From Leptospira sp. 96542 (GTDB taxonomy: Bacteria > Spirochaetota > Leptospiria > Leptospirales > Leptospiraceae), in contig JARJFC010000007.1 in NCBI GenBank assembly GCA_029310945.1, forward strand, positions 1 to 64,000: 64,000 bases of DNA. The letters run 5' to 3'. How positions within the stretch are numbered: position 1 is the first letter of the stretch; every line of letters begins with the position of its first letter. The notes under the pieces were generated by a model. That model saw nothing but the letters and a program-made list of their open reading frames with translations, made no database searches and was not told where the DNA came from. Shown one piece after another: positions 8,478 to 17,157 of this stretch. The position numbers and the translations under genes are program-made.

Positions 8478-8755
8478 TCTTCCTCCTCTTCTTCTCTTCC
8501 GATATTATTATCACCTGTTTCCAGACGTTTTGATAGACTTTCTGGCCGAATGGCACTTAGCAGGATATGACCTGTTTCCAAAATGAGAACCGAACGAGTT
8601 TTTCTTCCACCTGTTGCATCCACAAGTTTAGAAGATGACTTGGCCTCTGTCCGCAACCGTTTTGCTCCAGCAGAATCTGCCTGTAAGATGGATAGTATCT
8701 TCGAAACAAAAACTACATTGGAATAACCAACATTGAGAACGGGAAAAGAAGACAT
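8474..8755 (-). CDS. remA: RemA-like DNA-binding regulator (DUF370)
   Basis: A 93-residue protein of the DUF370/RemA family: [18 protein letters not shown], then [31 protein letters not shown] and [14 protein letters not shown] line up with Bacillus RemA from memory. RemA forms ring-shaped oligomers that wrap DNA and activate biofilm-matrix and osmoprotection genes in Bacillus. The tail (EEEEEE) is an acidic extension. It directly precedes gmk with a 4-base overlap, the same order as in Firmicutes. No strong Shine-Dalgarno sits at the usual distance; AGGAG is about 18 bases away. Its role in this organism is unknown. Confidence 0.8.
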   Translation of the reverse strand: MSSFPVLNVGYSNVVFVSKILSILQADSAGAKRLRTEAKSSSKLVDATGGRKTRSVLILETGHILLSAIRPESLSKRLETGDNNIGREEEEEE

Positions 8756-8767
8756 GAAAACAAGGTA

Positions 8768-9682
8768 TCAAATTCTCCTAGATCGATCAAGCCGAATCGT
8801 TTCGATCAAATGAATTTCATGGGTACCAATGTTCATGACTTCTGAAATTTCTGAATGATCATATCCTCTTTTTATGAGATGTACCACCTTATCGATTTTA
8901 CTTGTAGATGCTGGTAATTCTTCCAATGCCGATTCGATCGAAAAACTCACTTTGTCTAAATTCGATTTTTGGTAAGATGCGAATGCTGGATCGTTGGCTT
9001 TTGATACTTCGTTTAAAAATTCCCTTCGTTTGCCACCATCCAAACTTTCGTTGCGAATCCCATCGTTTGTTGGGGTCTCTTGGAAAGGATCTCCACCAAT
9101 TGTGAAACTAGTTTGGGGTTTATAAACAGGGAAATCTACATTTCCAAAAGATTCTGCGGATGGTGATTGTGCCTGATCCATTCCAAAAATTCCTTTTACT
9201 GCTTTGCCCAATTTTCCAAACGCCATATTGACAGCACCTTCTGTTGTTTCCAATTCATTCTTCGCAGGAGCCAATTGATTTTGTTGGTAAACAAGGCCGA
9301 TAGCCTGACGTTGTTCTTTTAATTCTAAATTCGGTGTCTGATTTTTGGATTCAGATTTTTCTTCGAGTGAGATTTCTCTCTTCGGAGGAGACGATGGAAT
9401 GATTTCTTCCTTCATTGAAAGTCCAGAAGATTCGTAGTGTTTGAATTCTTTGGCAATGAGTTCTGCTTTTTCGATCATCGATCTAAGTGCAACTAACCGT
9501 GATTCAATGACACCAACTGTTGTATCCAACTCCCGAATGGTTTCGGATGTGGCCATATCGATGGCACGGTTTAATTTTTTATCATAATATTCGGAAACAG
9601 CCTTTTGTACTTTTGCGGAGATAAAAACGTACATCATCCCACAAAACAATAAATTGATCAAAACAAGTGAAAAGAGTTCCAT
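8768..9682 (-). CDS. Membrane-anchored coiled-coil protein with a C-terminal HTH-like segment
   Basis: I do not recognise a named gene. From the ATG at 9682 (chosen because GGAGAGGGAGT lies directly upstream; an ATG 11 codons earlier lacks this) the protein has about 304 residues. It opens with a membrane helix ELFSLVLINLLFCGMMYVFI, then a coiled-coil region up to about residue 90, a low-complexity charged middle, and a tail VVHLIKRGYDHSEISEVMNI that resembles a helix-turn-helix of the DUF6115/DUF2802 type found next to flagellar genes in several phyla. Position between fapA and remA suggests a motility-linked function. This is inference from context. Confidence 0.65.
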   Translation of the reverse strand: MELFSLVLINLLFCGMMYVFISAKVQKAVSEYYDKKLNRAIDMATSETIRELDTTVGVIESRLVALRSMIEKAELIAKEFKHYESSGLSMKEEIIPSSPPKREISLEEKSESKNQTPNLELKEQRQAIGLVYQQNQLAPAKNELETTEGAVNMAFGKLGKAVKGIFGMDQAQSPSAESFGNVDFPVYKPQTSFTIGGDPFQETPTNDGIRNESLDGGKRREFLNEVSKANDPAFASYQKSNLDKVSFSIESALEELPASTSKIDKVVHLIKRGYDHSEISEVMNIGTHEIHLIETIRLDRSRRI

Positions 9683-9743
9683 ACTCCCTCTCCAAAAGAA
9701 CATTTCCAACAACATTCCGGAGTTTCACAATGATAGAAAAAAC

Positions 9744-10034
9744 TTAAGCTTTCGAATCAAACCTCGAACCACTGGCGTCTTTGGTGCGGTTGTAAACAAG
9801 CCCACCCGACCGAGAATAACCCACAACTGTTTCTTTTTCGTCTTTGGGTTTGAGGGACGTTCCATTTGTACTCTGTTTTGCCTCAGGAACCGTCTGTGAA
9901 CGCGCCTGCGTAGTAATGGCAGCTTTTTGCAATTCGACCACCTGATTCTGGTGGGTGAAGGGATTTTCCGCCTGGGCTCTCCGTGCAAAATCGAAGTGAT
10001 GGGCGTGGCTCGCAAATGTTTCGTTCAGAATCAT
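9744..10034 (-). CDS. Small hypothetical protein downstream of fapA
   Basis: A 96-residue, Q/T/K-rich, probably disordered protein without membrane segments. A strong ribosome site (AGAGGGGG, eight to nine bases before the ATG at 10034) and its place 15 bases after fapA support a real gene. Another frame of similar length overlaps it on the same strand (9725-10015) but lacks such a site. The C-terminus SGGLVYNRTKD is the most ordered-looking part. No function can be assigned; the operon context points to flagellar or envelope biology. Confidence 0.55.
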   Translation of the reverse strand: MILNETFASHAHHFDFARRAQAENPFTHQNQVVELQKAAITTQARSQTVPEAKQSTNGTSLKPKDEKETVVGYSRSGGLVYNRTKDASGSRFDSKA

Positions 10035-10049
10035 AGAGAAAACCCCCTC

Positions 10050-12041
10050 TTAATTCTTAGACTTACCACGACCTCGTTTTTTTCTCCAGTCATTTTTGTC
10101 TTCGTCTGGATCTTCGTAATTTGTGCTCCGAACCTGGTTCTCTTCTTCAAAAAAGGTTTTGGCTTTGGTTTCGTGTCGCAGTTTGAATTCCGCATTGCGG
10201 ATGCGGATGCTTGTACCAGGAAATATGGTTTTTTCCACAGAAACCCTGCCACTGGCCGCTTGTTCGTCCATATACTCAGTCAAGGTTTGGATTTCCTTTT
10301 CTTTTTCTTGGATGCGTTTCTCCAATTTTTTTGTACCAGCTTCCAATTTTTGCAATTGGTTTTCATTTTCTGCGGAAAAACTTGCAGGGTCGGATTCCTT
10401 TCTCGCCCGGAGGGTTCGCATTGTTTTCGTGAGTTGGTCGAGTTTATCCTGGTCTTCTTTCTTTTTGGCTTCGTATTCGCCAATCTGTTTGAGGATTTTG
10501 GGATTGTTGCCCACAATGAGGTCTGTCTGGGGATTGGCTGGGGAACCAATGATTTTGGCTGCGATGAGCTGCGCTGCTTGGATGGTTCCACCCACGATTT
10601 GCCCGCGTTTGCCTTTGCAGCTGATCTTTCCACCTGCCATCAGATGGGAATGCAAAATTCCTTCTTGTACGATGATGTCCTTTTCTGTCACGCAAGTTGC
10701 GTTCTGGATGAACTTGGCCACAATATTTCCGCCTGTCGATTCAATCCTCGCTTCCTCGCGCCCAGTGACCCCTTGGCGAACAATGATGTCCCCATCAGCT
10801 TCCACAATGGCTTTTTGTACCGTGCCATAGATTTCAATATTGCCCGCAGCCTTGACCGAATAATTGTCTTCTACGTTGCCTGTAATGATGATAGAGCCAA
10901 GGAAGGTGACATTGCCTGTCCGAACCCCCACATCCCCGTTGATGCGGTATACAGTCTCAACAGAGAGCCTTCCTCCTGCATACAATACCTGCCCATTGAC
11001 TTCGGCGGTGAGGCGCATTTTGTCTTCAGAAAGGATGGTGCCCTTGCCCTGTTTGAGTTCCGTATCGGATCCATCTTTGGCAGCCAAAACCATTCCAAAG
11101 AGGTTGCGCCCAAATTTTCCTTTTTCTGCTGGGATTTTTTCGGCCAGGAGTTGCCCCACCACGACGTTTTCAATCATGTCCAGGTCTTTGTAATCCACCC
11201 GACCCGATTGGTCTTCCTTGAAGTTGATCTTTTTTTCTGTGCGGACATAGTATTTGATCTCCGCATTCTTTCCATTCACTGGGAAATCTCCCTCTGCCCC
11301 AATGAAGGGTTTGCTTGTCACATCTTCGTCTAAGTTCTTTTTGATTTCGTCTTCTTTGAGTCCGTAAGCAACCCCCATTCCTTTGAGAGCCGCCACCACA
11401 TCACTCACCTCTAGATCACGGCCACCTGGCCGCGCAGGGAATACGGTGACAAAGGCACGCATATTCTCTTGGGCAATTTCCACATTGCAACTGGAGTCGT
11501 TTCCTGGTTTTGGTTTTTGGTTGGAGATGAGAATCGGTTGTCCCTTTTCTTCTTTGAGAATCTTTGCAAGAAGTCCTGGATCCGCTCCAGCCACACCACG
11601 AAACGATAGCCGCTTAGAAAGATCGGCCATAGTCATATGTGTACCCTCTCCTGTAGGAGGGTGGACGGTGACAAAAACACCTGTTTTGTAAATTTTAACA
11701 GACAGACGCCCATCTTTATTTTTAGGTGCAACCAGTTCTTTTAGTTCTTTAGAAACCAATTTACCTGATCCGCCTGTGAGGTGTTCGTCGAGAGCACTCA
11801 ATTCATCAAGTAACGCATCTTCAGCGATAACGGAAGCTCTGATATGAAATGGTTCCGAAAAAAATAAACTTTTTTTCCCACGTTTCAAAACAGTGTAATC
11901 GATTTCGTGAACCTTTCTTCCCAAGTGTGCTGAAGCAAGTGCCAAACACTCTTCGATTGTGTCTGCAATCACTTCCACTTGTTCTTTTTCCTTACGTTCG
12001 AACTCGCTCAGTTCTTCTGTAAGAAATTCAGTCAAAGACAT
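10050..12041 (-). CDS. fapA: FapA family protein (DUF342, polymer-forming beta-helix)
   Basis: A 663-residue protein of the FapA/DUF342 family. An N-terminal Jag-N-like domain (about 20-75; [20 protein letters not shown], then [14 protein letters not shown]) precedes the DUF342 region with a right-handed beta-helix (about 340-500; runs of V-x-G-x-V such as [20 protein letters not shown]). A long coiled coil follows (about 510-590) and a basic tail KKRGRGKSK. In Vibrio, FapA links glucose/PTS state to flagellar placement through HubP. It lies 6 bases downstream of fliA, in the flhF-flhG-fliA operon, which fits a role in polar or subpolar assembly. Confidence 0.88.
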   Translation of the reverse strand: MSLTEFLTEELSEFERKEKEQVEVIADTIEECLALASAHLGRKVHEIDYTVLKRGKKSLFFSEPFHIRASVIAEDALLDELSALDEHLTGGSGKLVSKELKELVAPKNKDGRLSVKIYKTGVFVTVHPPTGEGTHMTMADLSKRLSFRGVAGADPGLLAKILKEEKGQPILISNQKPKPGNDSSCNVEIAQENMRAFVTVFPARPGGRDLEVSDVVAALKGMGVAYGLKEDEIKKNLDEDVTSKPFIGAEGDFPVNGKNAEIKYYVRTEKKINFKEDQSGRVDYKDLDMIENVVVGQLLAEKIPAEKGKFGRNLFGMVLAAKDGSDTELKQGKGTILSEDKMRLTAEVNGQVLYAGGRLSVETVYRINGDVGVRTGNVTFLGSIIITGNVEDNYSVKAAGNIEIYGTVQKAIVEADGDIIVRQGVTGREEARIESTGGNIVAKFIQNATCVTEKDIIVQEGILHSHLMAGGKISCKGKRGQIVGGTIQAAQLIAAKIIGSPANPQTDLIVGNNPKILKQIGEYEAKKKEDQDKLDQLTKTMRTLRARKESDPASFSAENENQLQKLEAGTKKLEKRIQEKEKEIQTLTEYMDEQAASGRVSVEKTIFPGTSIRIRNAEFKLRHETKAKTFFEEENQVRSTNYEDPDEDKNDWRKKRGRGKSKN

Positions 12042-12047
12042 ATTCGA

Positions 12048-12848
12048 TTACCTTTTTTGGATAGCTGATTTAACTTTTGATAGTTTGCTTCGGAGACGAG
12101 CAACAGCCTTCGTGTGGAGCTGCGAAATCCGTGATTCGGTTACTTCCAAAACCTCACCAATTTCTTTGAGTGTGAGATCTTCATAATAGTACAAAACGAT
12201 TACTTTTTTTTCTTTTTCAGGGAGAGATTGGATGGCTTCGACAATTACATTTTTTATTTCTTCTTTTTCGATGATATTGTCTGGATTCATATTCATCGGA
12301 GATTCGAGTGTTTCCATAAAGGAAACTTCATCGTTCTCATCTCCCAAAAACCAAATATCATTGAGAGACACAAGTGAGGTTCCTGAAAGTTTGGAAAGAA
12401 GTGAATTGTACTCTTCCATCGAAACACCGAGTTCTTTTGCGATCTCTTCGTCTTCGACTTTTTTGCCTTCCTTGTTTTCCAACATGGCAATGATGTTTTC
12501 GAGTTGTTTTGCTTTTTGCCTAATTGACCTTGGAATCCAATCCACGGAGCGAAGTTCATCGAATATAGAACCTCGGATCCGAGTCATAGCATAAGTTTTG
12601 AATTTAATTTCGCGTGAAGGGTCAAACTTTTCAATGGCGTCGAGCAAACCAAAAACGCCATAACTGACTAGGTCTTCGAACTCAACATTTTGTGGCATTC
12701 CGATTGCGATGCGCCCCGCAACATGTTTCACGAGGGGAGAATATTTTTCGACGAGGTAACTTCTGATCTCGGCACTTTTACCTACACGGTATTGTTTCCA
12801 AAGATCGGTCTCATCAAACTGGTTGTATTTGTCTAGCAATCTGGACAT
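12048..12848 (-). CDS. fliA: Flagellar RNA polymerase sigma factor FliA (sigma-28 / WhiG)
   Basis: A 266-residue sigma-70 family protein of the FliA/WhiG class. Region 2 is seen in [38 protein letters not shown] (about 37-74, shown in two overlapping parts), then [18 protein letters not shown] and [12 protein letters not shown], which are diagnostic. Region 4 has [24 protein letters not shown] and [16 protein letters not shown] as the -35-binding HTH. It should direct late flagellar and chemotaxis promoters. It heads the fliA-fapA pair and follows the flhF-flhG-small gene group after a 104-base gap that may hold a promoter. No FlgM anti-sigma gene is in the window. Confidence 0.95.
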   Translation of the reverse strand: MSRLLDKYNQFDETDLWKQYRVGKSAEIRSYLVEKYSPLVKHVAGRIAIGMPQNVEFEDLVSYGVFGLLDAIEKFDPSREIKFKTYAMTRIRGSIFDELRSVDWIPRSIRQKAKQLENIIAMLENKEGKKVEDEEIAKELGVSMEEYNSLLSKLSGTSLVSLNDIWFLGDENDEVSFMETLESPMNMNPDNIIEKEEIKNVIVEAIQSLPEKEKKVIVLYYYEDLTLKEIGEVLEVTESRISQLHTKAVARLRSKLSKVKSAIQKR

Positions 12849-12952
12849 ATGGGCCCGGGTGACCGGAATCTCTTTACTTTATAGAAAAAATCGTAAAGAA
12901 ACGAAAATTACAAGAGGATTTTTTTCTTATGTCCTCTAAATTGTGTAATTTT

Positions 12953-13426
12953 TCACCCTTCTTGGGTATCATCCTTAGCCATCATGGTTCTGATGGCCTC
13001 CGCCATGAGTTTTGGCTCGTTTTTGATCGCAATTTTGTCTACAATGATGTGGTCGCCAAATTTTCCCGATTTTGCCATGGCAAGTTTTGCATCCATGGTT
13101 GGATCGGAAGTTGCTTGGACACCGAAGTCATCTGATCCAAGTGCTTCCGAACTGGATCCAAAACCTTCGGAACTTCCCAGTTCATCCTCAGAATGTCCGC
13201 TGTTTCCTCCGAACCCGCCAAGAGAAATCCCGTTTAGGAACTCTAAAAATTCAGGAACTTTCTTTTCTAAGACAGTGTAGACTCCAAATCCAAAAGCAGC
13301 GAAAGAAATTGTCGAAAGTAAAGAAACAAACAAAATGTATGTGAACCGGTTCCCCACCAAAAATCCACAAGTGGTACTCACGAGGGCACCAATGACGGCA
13401 AAGGCTAGAACAAACCAGATTTGCAC
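12953..13426 (-). CDS. Small membrane protein in the flagellar cluster, unknown function
   Basis: A 157-residue protein starting with GTG at 13426, directly after the flhG stop (TAG-GTG), with GAAGG just upstream. Two membrane helices occupy about residues 3-26 and 30-53. A glycine/serine/aspartate-rich linker (about 72-110) follows, then a short conserved-looking tail with DHIIVDKIAIKNEPKLMAEA and IRTMMAKDD. The translational coupling to flhG implies joint function with the FlhF/FlhG positioning system. I do not recognise a family. Confidence 0.7.
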   Translation of the reverse strand: MQIWFVLAFAVIGALVSTTCGFLVGNRFTYILFVSLLSTISFAAFGFGVYTVLEKKVPEFLEFLNGISLGGFGGNSGHSEDELGSSEGFGSSSEALGSDDFGVQATSDPTMDAKLAMAKSGKFGDHIIVDKIAIKNEPKLMAEAIRTMMAKDDTQEG

Positions 13427-14350
13427 CTAACCTTCTTCCTCCATTTCTTTGTCCATTTCCTTCTCTTTAAAATCCACGAAGTGAAAGAACTTTTTGAAAA
13501 ACCCAGTAAGGCCTTCTTCATCATCATACCCACCTTCGGTCTGCATAAGGGTATGTGTGATCCGCGTGAGGCAAGCGGCGGCCTTCGAACGAGGTGCCCC
13601 TAAAATGAATGGCTTTTGTTCTCGGATGGATTTTTCCACTTCTTCGTCTTGGAAAATAAAACCCAAATTTTCCACTTGGACTTCTAAAAATTGACCCGAG
13701 ATGTCGATGACACGGTCCGCCACTTTTTTTCCTTCAATCGCCGATCTTACACGATTGACGATGATTTTAAGATTTTTGTCTTTTGATTGGGATACAATGG
13801 ATTTGATGAGTCCATACGAATCGGTGATGGATGTTGGTTCGGGTGTTGTGACAACAACCACTTCATCGGCCGGCATCACAAGACCGATCACATTGGCAGA
13901 AATCCCCGCACCCGTGTCAATGATCATCACATCGTAATGATCCAGATCCACAAAACCTTTGATGAGGTTGTTGCGCTGTGTTTCGTTTAGGTTGGCGAGT
14001 TGGGAATACCCAGAGGCGCCTGCAATGATGTCCACACCTTCCGGTGTTGAGATCACAATGTCCTTTAGGGTCTTATGCCCTTTGACTACATGGTACAAAT
14101 TGTATTTGGGAATGATACCAAGCAAAACATTCACATTGGCAAGTCCTAAGTCACCGTCAAAGATCAAAACCTTTTGGCCTGTTTTGGCAATGGAGATCGC
14201 GAGATTGACAGAAACTGTACTCTTACCAACCCCACCCTTTCCCGATGCCACCGCAATGATCTTTGTTTTTTTGGCAGACTCTTGGGGTTGTACAAGTTTC
14301 AATCCTGCACCAGATTCAGTGAGCTTTCTAAGATTTGCAGCTTGGTCCAT
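13427..14350 (-). CDS. flhG: FlhG (FleN/YlxH) MinD-like ATPase
   Basis: FlhG is a MinD/ParA-type ATPase that controls flagellar number and placement by stimulating FlhF's GTPase and acting on assembly factors. This 307-residue protein carries the deviant Walker [18 protein letters not shown] at about residues 35-51, [15 protein letters not shown] at about 69-83, and the [10 protein letters not shown] switch near 143-152. A basic N-terminal tail ([14 protein letters not shown]) matches the DQAxxLR helix that binds FlhF. It lies 39 bases after flhF on the same strand, the standard arrangement. The C-terminus is acidic rather than an obvious amphipathic helix. Confidence 0.93.
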   Translation of the reverse strand: MDQAANLRKLTESGAGLKLVQPQESAKKTKIIAVASGKGGVGKSTVSVNLAISIAKTGQKVLIFDGDLGLANVNVLLGIIPKYNLYHVVKGHKTLKDIVISTPEGVDIIAGASGYSQLANLNETQRNNLIKGFVDLDHYDVMIIDTGAGISANVIGLVMPADEVVVVTTPEPTSITDSYGLIKSIVSQSKDKNLKIIVNRVRSAIEGKKVADRVIDISGQFLEVQVENLGFIFQDEEVEKSIREQKPFILGAPRSKAAACLTRITHTLMQTEGGYDDEEGLTGFFKKFFHFVDFKEKEMDKEMEEEG

Positions 14351-14389
14351 CGTTACCCCTATTTGCCGAGGGATAACGACACAGAGAGG

Positions 14390-15691
14390 TTACACGGTCT
14401 TTTCGAAGACCTCTCCCGCTATCCCTTTCAGTTTTTCTGGGAAAATCAAACACTCTGCAAGTAATTTTTTCGAGGCAGGAAGGATATCAAATGGTACATC
14501 CTGGCCAACACTTACAAAGGCAAATTCCCTATGAATAGTATCGGCTAATTCTACTACAGAACCTAAAAATTCTGCTTCATCTAATTTTGTAAGTAAAATT
14601 CTTTTGTAACCCACTGACTCATAAGCTTTGGTCACAGCCACAGCATTGTCCTTTGCAATTGTTGCGGAAATCACTAAAATGGTTTCGATGTAATCCTTTT
14701 CTCCGAAACACTGGTAGATTTCCTGGAGTTTTTCCAAGTTTTCCGCTTTTCTGTGGGAATAACCAGCTGTGTCGACAAGTATGAGTTCAGATCCATCCCG
14801 AACAATCGTTTCCTTCATTTTGCGTAGGTCTTTCGCTGCATAAAATGGCAATCCCATCGCATCCGCATAAAACTTCAATTGATCAATGGCCGCAATACGG
14901 TAGTTATCTGTTGTATAAAGAGAAACTTTTTTTCCCATATGAAGGCTGTATTTTGCGGCCAATTTTGCGATGGATGTTGTTTTCCCAGCACCTGTCGGCC
15001 CCACAAAGAATACAACCTTCCTCTTACCACGGGGAGTTCCGCTAAAAAGATCGCTGTCAACTTGGATGCGTTCACTCAAAATCTGAAGAGCCTTCTCCGT
15101 TACGTTGGAAAACCGGTTTAAATCGACAGTGGATAACCCTCTTTCCAAACCGACGGCGAGCTCTTCCAAATAGGACTGAGAAAGTCCCTCACTTTCTAAC
15201 CTATGGATTAGTTTTTGTATATGGTTATGCCGAGATGGCAAATTGGGCACGACCACTGTTGGTTTTTGCGGAACCAAAACTGCCTCTTCTGCAATCGATA
15301 GACCAATGGGCTGAGCTTCCAAGGTTTGGACAGAATCGATCTCATACCCTCGTGTTTCTATCCTTCGCCTTCTCTCTGAAAAAGGACGAACTGATTCAAT
15401 CGTACGTTGTTTACGCCCTATTTCTGCAGGCAGATTTTCTTCCGATTTTTGTTTTTGTTTGATGAGTTCTTTGAGGTCTTTTAACTTACGTTCAATGCGA
15501 TCTTTAGAGTTTTGTTTTTCAGGAATCCCTACATCGATTTCGTACTTCCTCTGAGCCATAAGACCTGTTCCAAACAGCCCACCCTCTGTGATGACCCTTT
15601 GGTCATACAGATGCGCCTCTGGGCCGTATTTCATCTTCATCTGCATGATACAATCCTGTAAGTCTTTGCCTCGGATTTTTACAAAATCCAT
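14390..15691 (-). CDS. flhF: Flagellar biosynthesis GTPase FlhF
   Basis: FlhF is an SRP-type GTPase that marks the site of flagellar assembly. I chose the ATG at 15691, giving 433 residues, because GGGGGA lies seven bases upstream and MDFVKIRGKDLQDCIMQM is the usual FlhF N-terminus; a GTG 33 bases earlier is possible. A charged linker (about 60-120) precedes the N domain. The G domain (about 215-420) shows FVGPTGAGKTTSIAKLA (G1), DTAGYSHRKAENL (G3) and TKLDEAEFLG (G4). A 13-bp motif shared with fliI lies 60 bases before the start. Confidence 0.94.
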   Translation of the reverse strand: MDFVKIRGKDLQDCIMQMKMKYGPEAHLYDQRVITEGGLFGTGLMAQRKYEIDVGIPEKQNSKDRIERKLKDLKELIKQKQKSEENLPAEIGRKQRTIESVRPFSERRRRIETRGYEIDSVQTLEAQPIGLSIAEEAVLVPQKPTVVVPNLPSRHNHIQKLIHRLESEGLSQSYLEELAVGLERGLSTVDLNRFSNVTEKALQILSERIQVDSDLFSGTPRGKRKVVFFVGPTGAGKTTSIAKLAAKYSLHMGKKVSLYTTDNYRIAAIDQLKFYADAMGLPFYAAKDLRKMKETIVRDGSELILVDTAGYSHRKAENLEKLQEIYQCFGEKDYIETILVISATIAKDNAVAVTKAYESVGYKRILLTKLDEAEFLGSVVELADTIHREFAFVSVGQDVPFDILPASKKLLAECLIFPEKLKGIAGEVFEKTV

Positions 15692-15750
15692 TTGAATTCC
15701 CCCAAACCTGGGAAAAAAATGCACCCTAGCCCTAGATTGGAAAGCACTTT

Positions 15751-15763
15751 TTATGTGACATAA
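15751..15763 (-). promoter_or_regulatory. 13-bp motif upstream of flhF, identical to the one before fliI
   Basis: Read on the minus strand this is TTATGTCACATAA, the same 13 bases and same orientation as 1794-1806 before fliI. It lies 60 bases before the flhF ATG and within a larger imperfect inverted repeat (CTTTTTAT at 15748-15755 and ATAAAAAG at 15763-15770, roughly). A shared regulator or promoter class is inferred. Confidence 0.4.
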
Positions 15764-15802
15764 TAAAAAGGGACACGATCACTACTTGCTGCGGGAATTT
15801 TG

Positions 15803-16200
15803 CCAGTGCGATTTCGAAACCAACTTTCCTTTGTAACCAGCGCGATCTCGAAACTGACTTTCCTTTGTAACCAGTGCGATCTCGAAACTGACTTTCCTTT
15901 GTAACCAGTGCGATCTCGAAACTGGCTTTCCTATGTAACCAGTGCGATCTCGAAACTGGCTTTCCTTTGTAACCAGTGCGATCTTGAAACTGACTTTCCT
16001 TTGTAACCAGTGCGATCTTGAAACCAACTTTCCTATGTAACCAGTGCGATCTTGAAACCAACTTTCCTATGTAACCAGCGCAATCTCGAAACTGACTTTC
16101 CTATGTAACCAGTGCGATTTCGAAACTGACTTTCCTTTGTAACCAGCGCGATTTCGGAACTGGCTTTCCTTTGTAACCAGCGCAATCTCGAAACTGACTC
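15803..16200. repeat. 34-bp tandem direct repeat array, 12 units
   Basis: Twelve head-to-tail units start every 34 bases at 15803, 15837, 15871, 15905, 15939, 15973, 16007, 16041, 16075, 16109, 16143 and 16177; the last is cut off after 24 bases. Each begins CCAG(T/C)GC(G/A)AT and ends CCT(T/A)TGTAA, with the middle read as T(C/T)G(A/G)AAC(T/C)(G/A)(A/G)CTTT. No unit has an insertion or deletion. Units 7 and 8 are identical, and others differ at one to six positions, mostly transitions. There is no spacer, so it is a minisatellite, not CRISPR. The unit length is not a multiple of three. It fills the intergenic space between flhF and mnmD. Confidence 0.97.
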
Positions 16201-16364
16201 CAGACGAGATCATGAAGTGAACCTATTCTGCCAAAGAGCACCTGGGATAAAGCTGCAATGCCAACAAAGATGAGATTTTCGGCGAAATCATTCCATTTGT
16301 CAGAAAACCGTTGGACTTGGGCTATGGTTGTTTTACCTCTATCTAAGGTTTGAGGATAAATTTG
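16104..16364 (-). pseudogene. Possible gene remnant running into the repeat array
   Basis: An 87-codon stop-free frame on the minus strand has no acceptable start codon at its beginning; the first GTG is codon 42. About 55 codons lie outside the array and read like a protein: VQRFSDKWNDFAENLIFVGI followed by AALSQVLFGRIGSLHDLVWS, with a likely membrane segment. The frame then runs into two repeat units and stops at a TAG inside unit 9. It could be the leftover of a gene cut by repeat growth. It could also be chance: a 55-codon open stretch among six frames is not rare. Confidence 0.25.
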
Positions 16365-16371
16365 TTAAAAG

Positions 16372-17157
16372 ATGGCTGAAGACAATCTGAGCGGAGTTCA
16401 TTTGCAATCCTTCGAACCTTCCTCCTCGATTTTTTTCTGTGATGGGGTACCAATTTCAAGAGAATTTGATGATGTTTACTTTTCTGTTGAAGGGGGTATC
16501 GAAGAAACGGGGTATGTGTTTTTGAATGGCAACCAAATTTTTGACCGTTGGGAAAATACAAAGAATCTACCAGGTAAAGATAGTCAGTTTAGAATTGGCG
16601 AATTAGGATTTGGCACTGGGTTAAATTTTTTTGTAACACTAAATTCTTGGAAGAACCACCAAGACCCACCTAACATTAAATTTATTAGTTTGGAAAAATT
16701 CCCGATTGAAAAAGACATTCTTGATGAGATGAAAATTCATTTCCCGTCTGTGACTCCTTGGCCAGAACAAATGTTAAACGACTATCTCAAAATTCTCACC
16801 CATTTGGGCAAAAACCCTGGAAGTCAAATTTGGAAGTTTCAAATCAATCACCCTAAATTTGACAAATCCTTCTTTATCGAACTTTATTTTGGAGACATTT
16901 TAGAAACATTACCCAAATTTCCGTTAGTGGACGCTTGGTATTTGGATGGTTTTGCACCCAGTAAAAATCCAGCAATGTGGAGCTCAGAGGTATTCAGCTT
17001 ACTAAAAGAAAAATCCAGAGAAAATACAAGTCTTGCTACCTTTACCGCTGCAGGATTTGTTAAGCGAGGACTTGAAGAAGCTGGGTTCAAAATAACCAAA
17101 CGACCAGGATACGGTCGCAAACGTGAAATGATAGTTGGCAGAATTGGTAATGATTGA
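16372..17157 (+). CDS. mnmD: tRNA U34 methyltransferase MnmD (MnmC N-terminal domain as separate protein)
   Basis: A 261-residue SAM-dependent methyltransferase of the MnmC(m) type, which converts nm5(s2)U34 to mnm5(s2)U34 in tRNAs for Lys, Glu, Gln and others. FDDVYFSVEGGIEETGYVFL at about 28-47, then the SAM-binding GELGFGTGLNFFVTL at about 75-89, and WYLDGFAPSKNPAMWSSEVF near 187-206 are typical. AAGFVKRGLEEAGF and GYGRKREM close the domain as in E. coli MnmC. The FAD half follows as its own gene, overlapping by 8 bases, so MnmC is split here. Start ATG at 16372, with GAGG somewhat far upstream. Confidence 0.9.
   Translation: MAEDNLSGVHLQSFEPSSSIFFCDGVPISREFDDVYFSVEGGIEETGYVFLNGNQIFDRWENTKNLPGKDSQFRIGELGFGTGLNFFVTLNSWKNHQDPPNIKFISLEKFPIEKDILDEMKIHFPSVTPWPEQMLNDYLKILTHLGKNPGSQIWKFQINHPKFDKSFFIELYFGDILETLPKFPLVDAWYLDGFAPSKNPAMWSSEVFSLLKEKSRENTSLATFTAAGFVKRGLEEAGFKITKRPGYGRKREMIVGRIGND

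Noticed and set aside
9927..11333. 468-residue plus-strand ORF
   Set aside because: It lies antisense to fapA and an upstream small gene; composition is F/C-rich as in shadows of a strongly coding frame.
15732..16061. 110-residue and 81-residue minus-strand ORFs over the repeat
   Set aside because: They are translations of the 34-bp repeat itself in rotating frames, with no ribosome site or protein-like composition.
15803..16200. CRISPR array
   Set aside because: Units abut every 34 bases with no unique spacers, and no cas genes are nearby; it is a tandem repeat.
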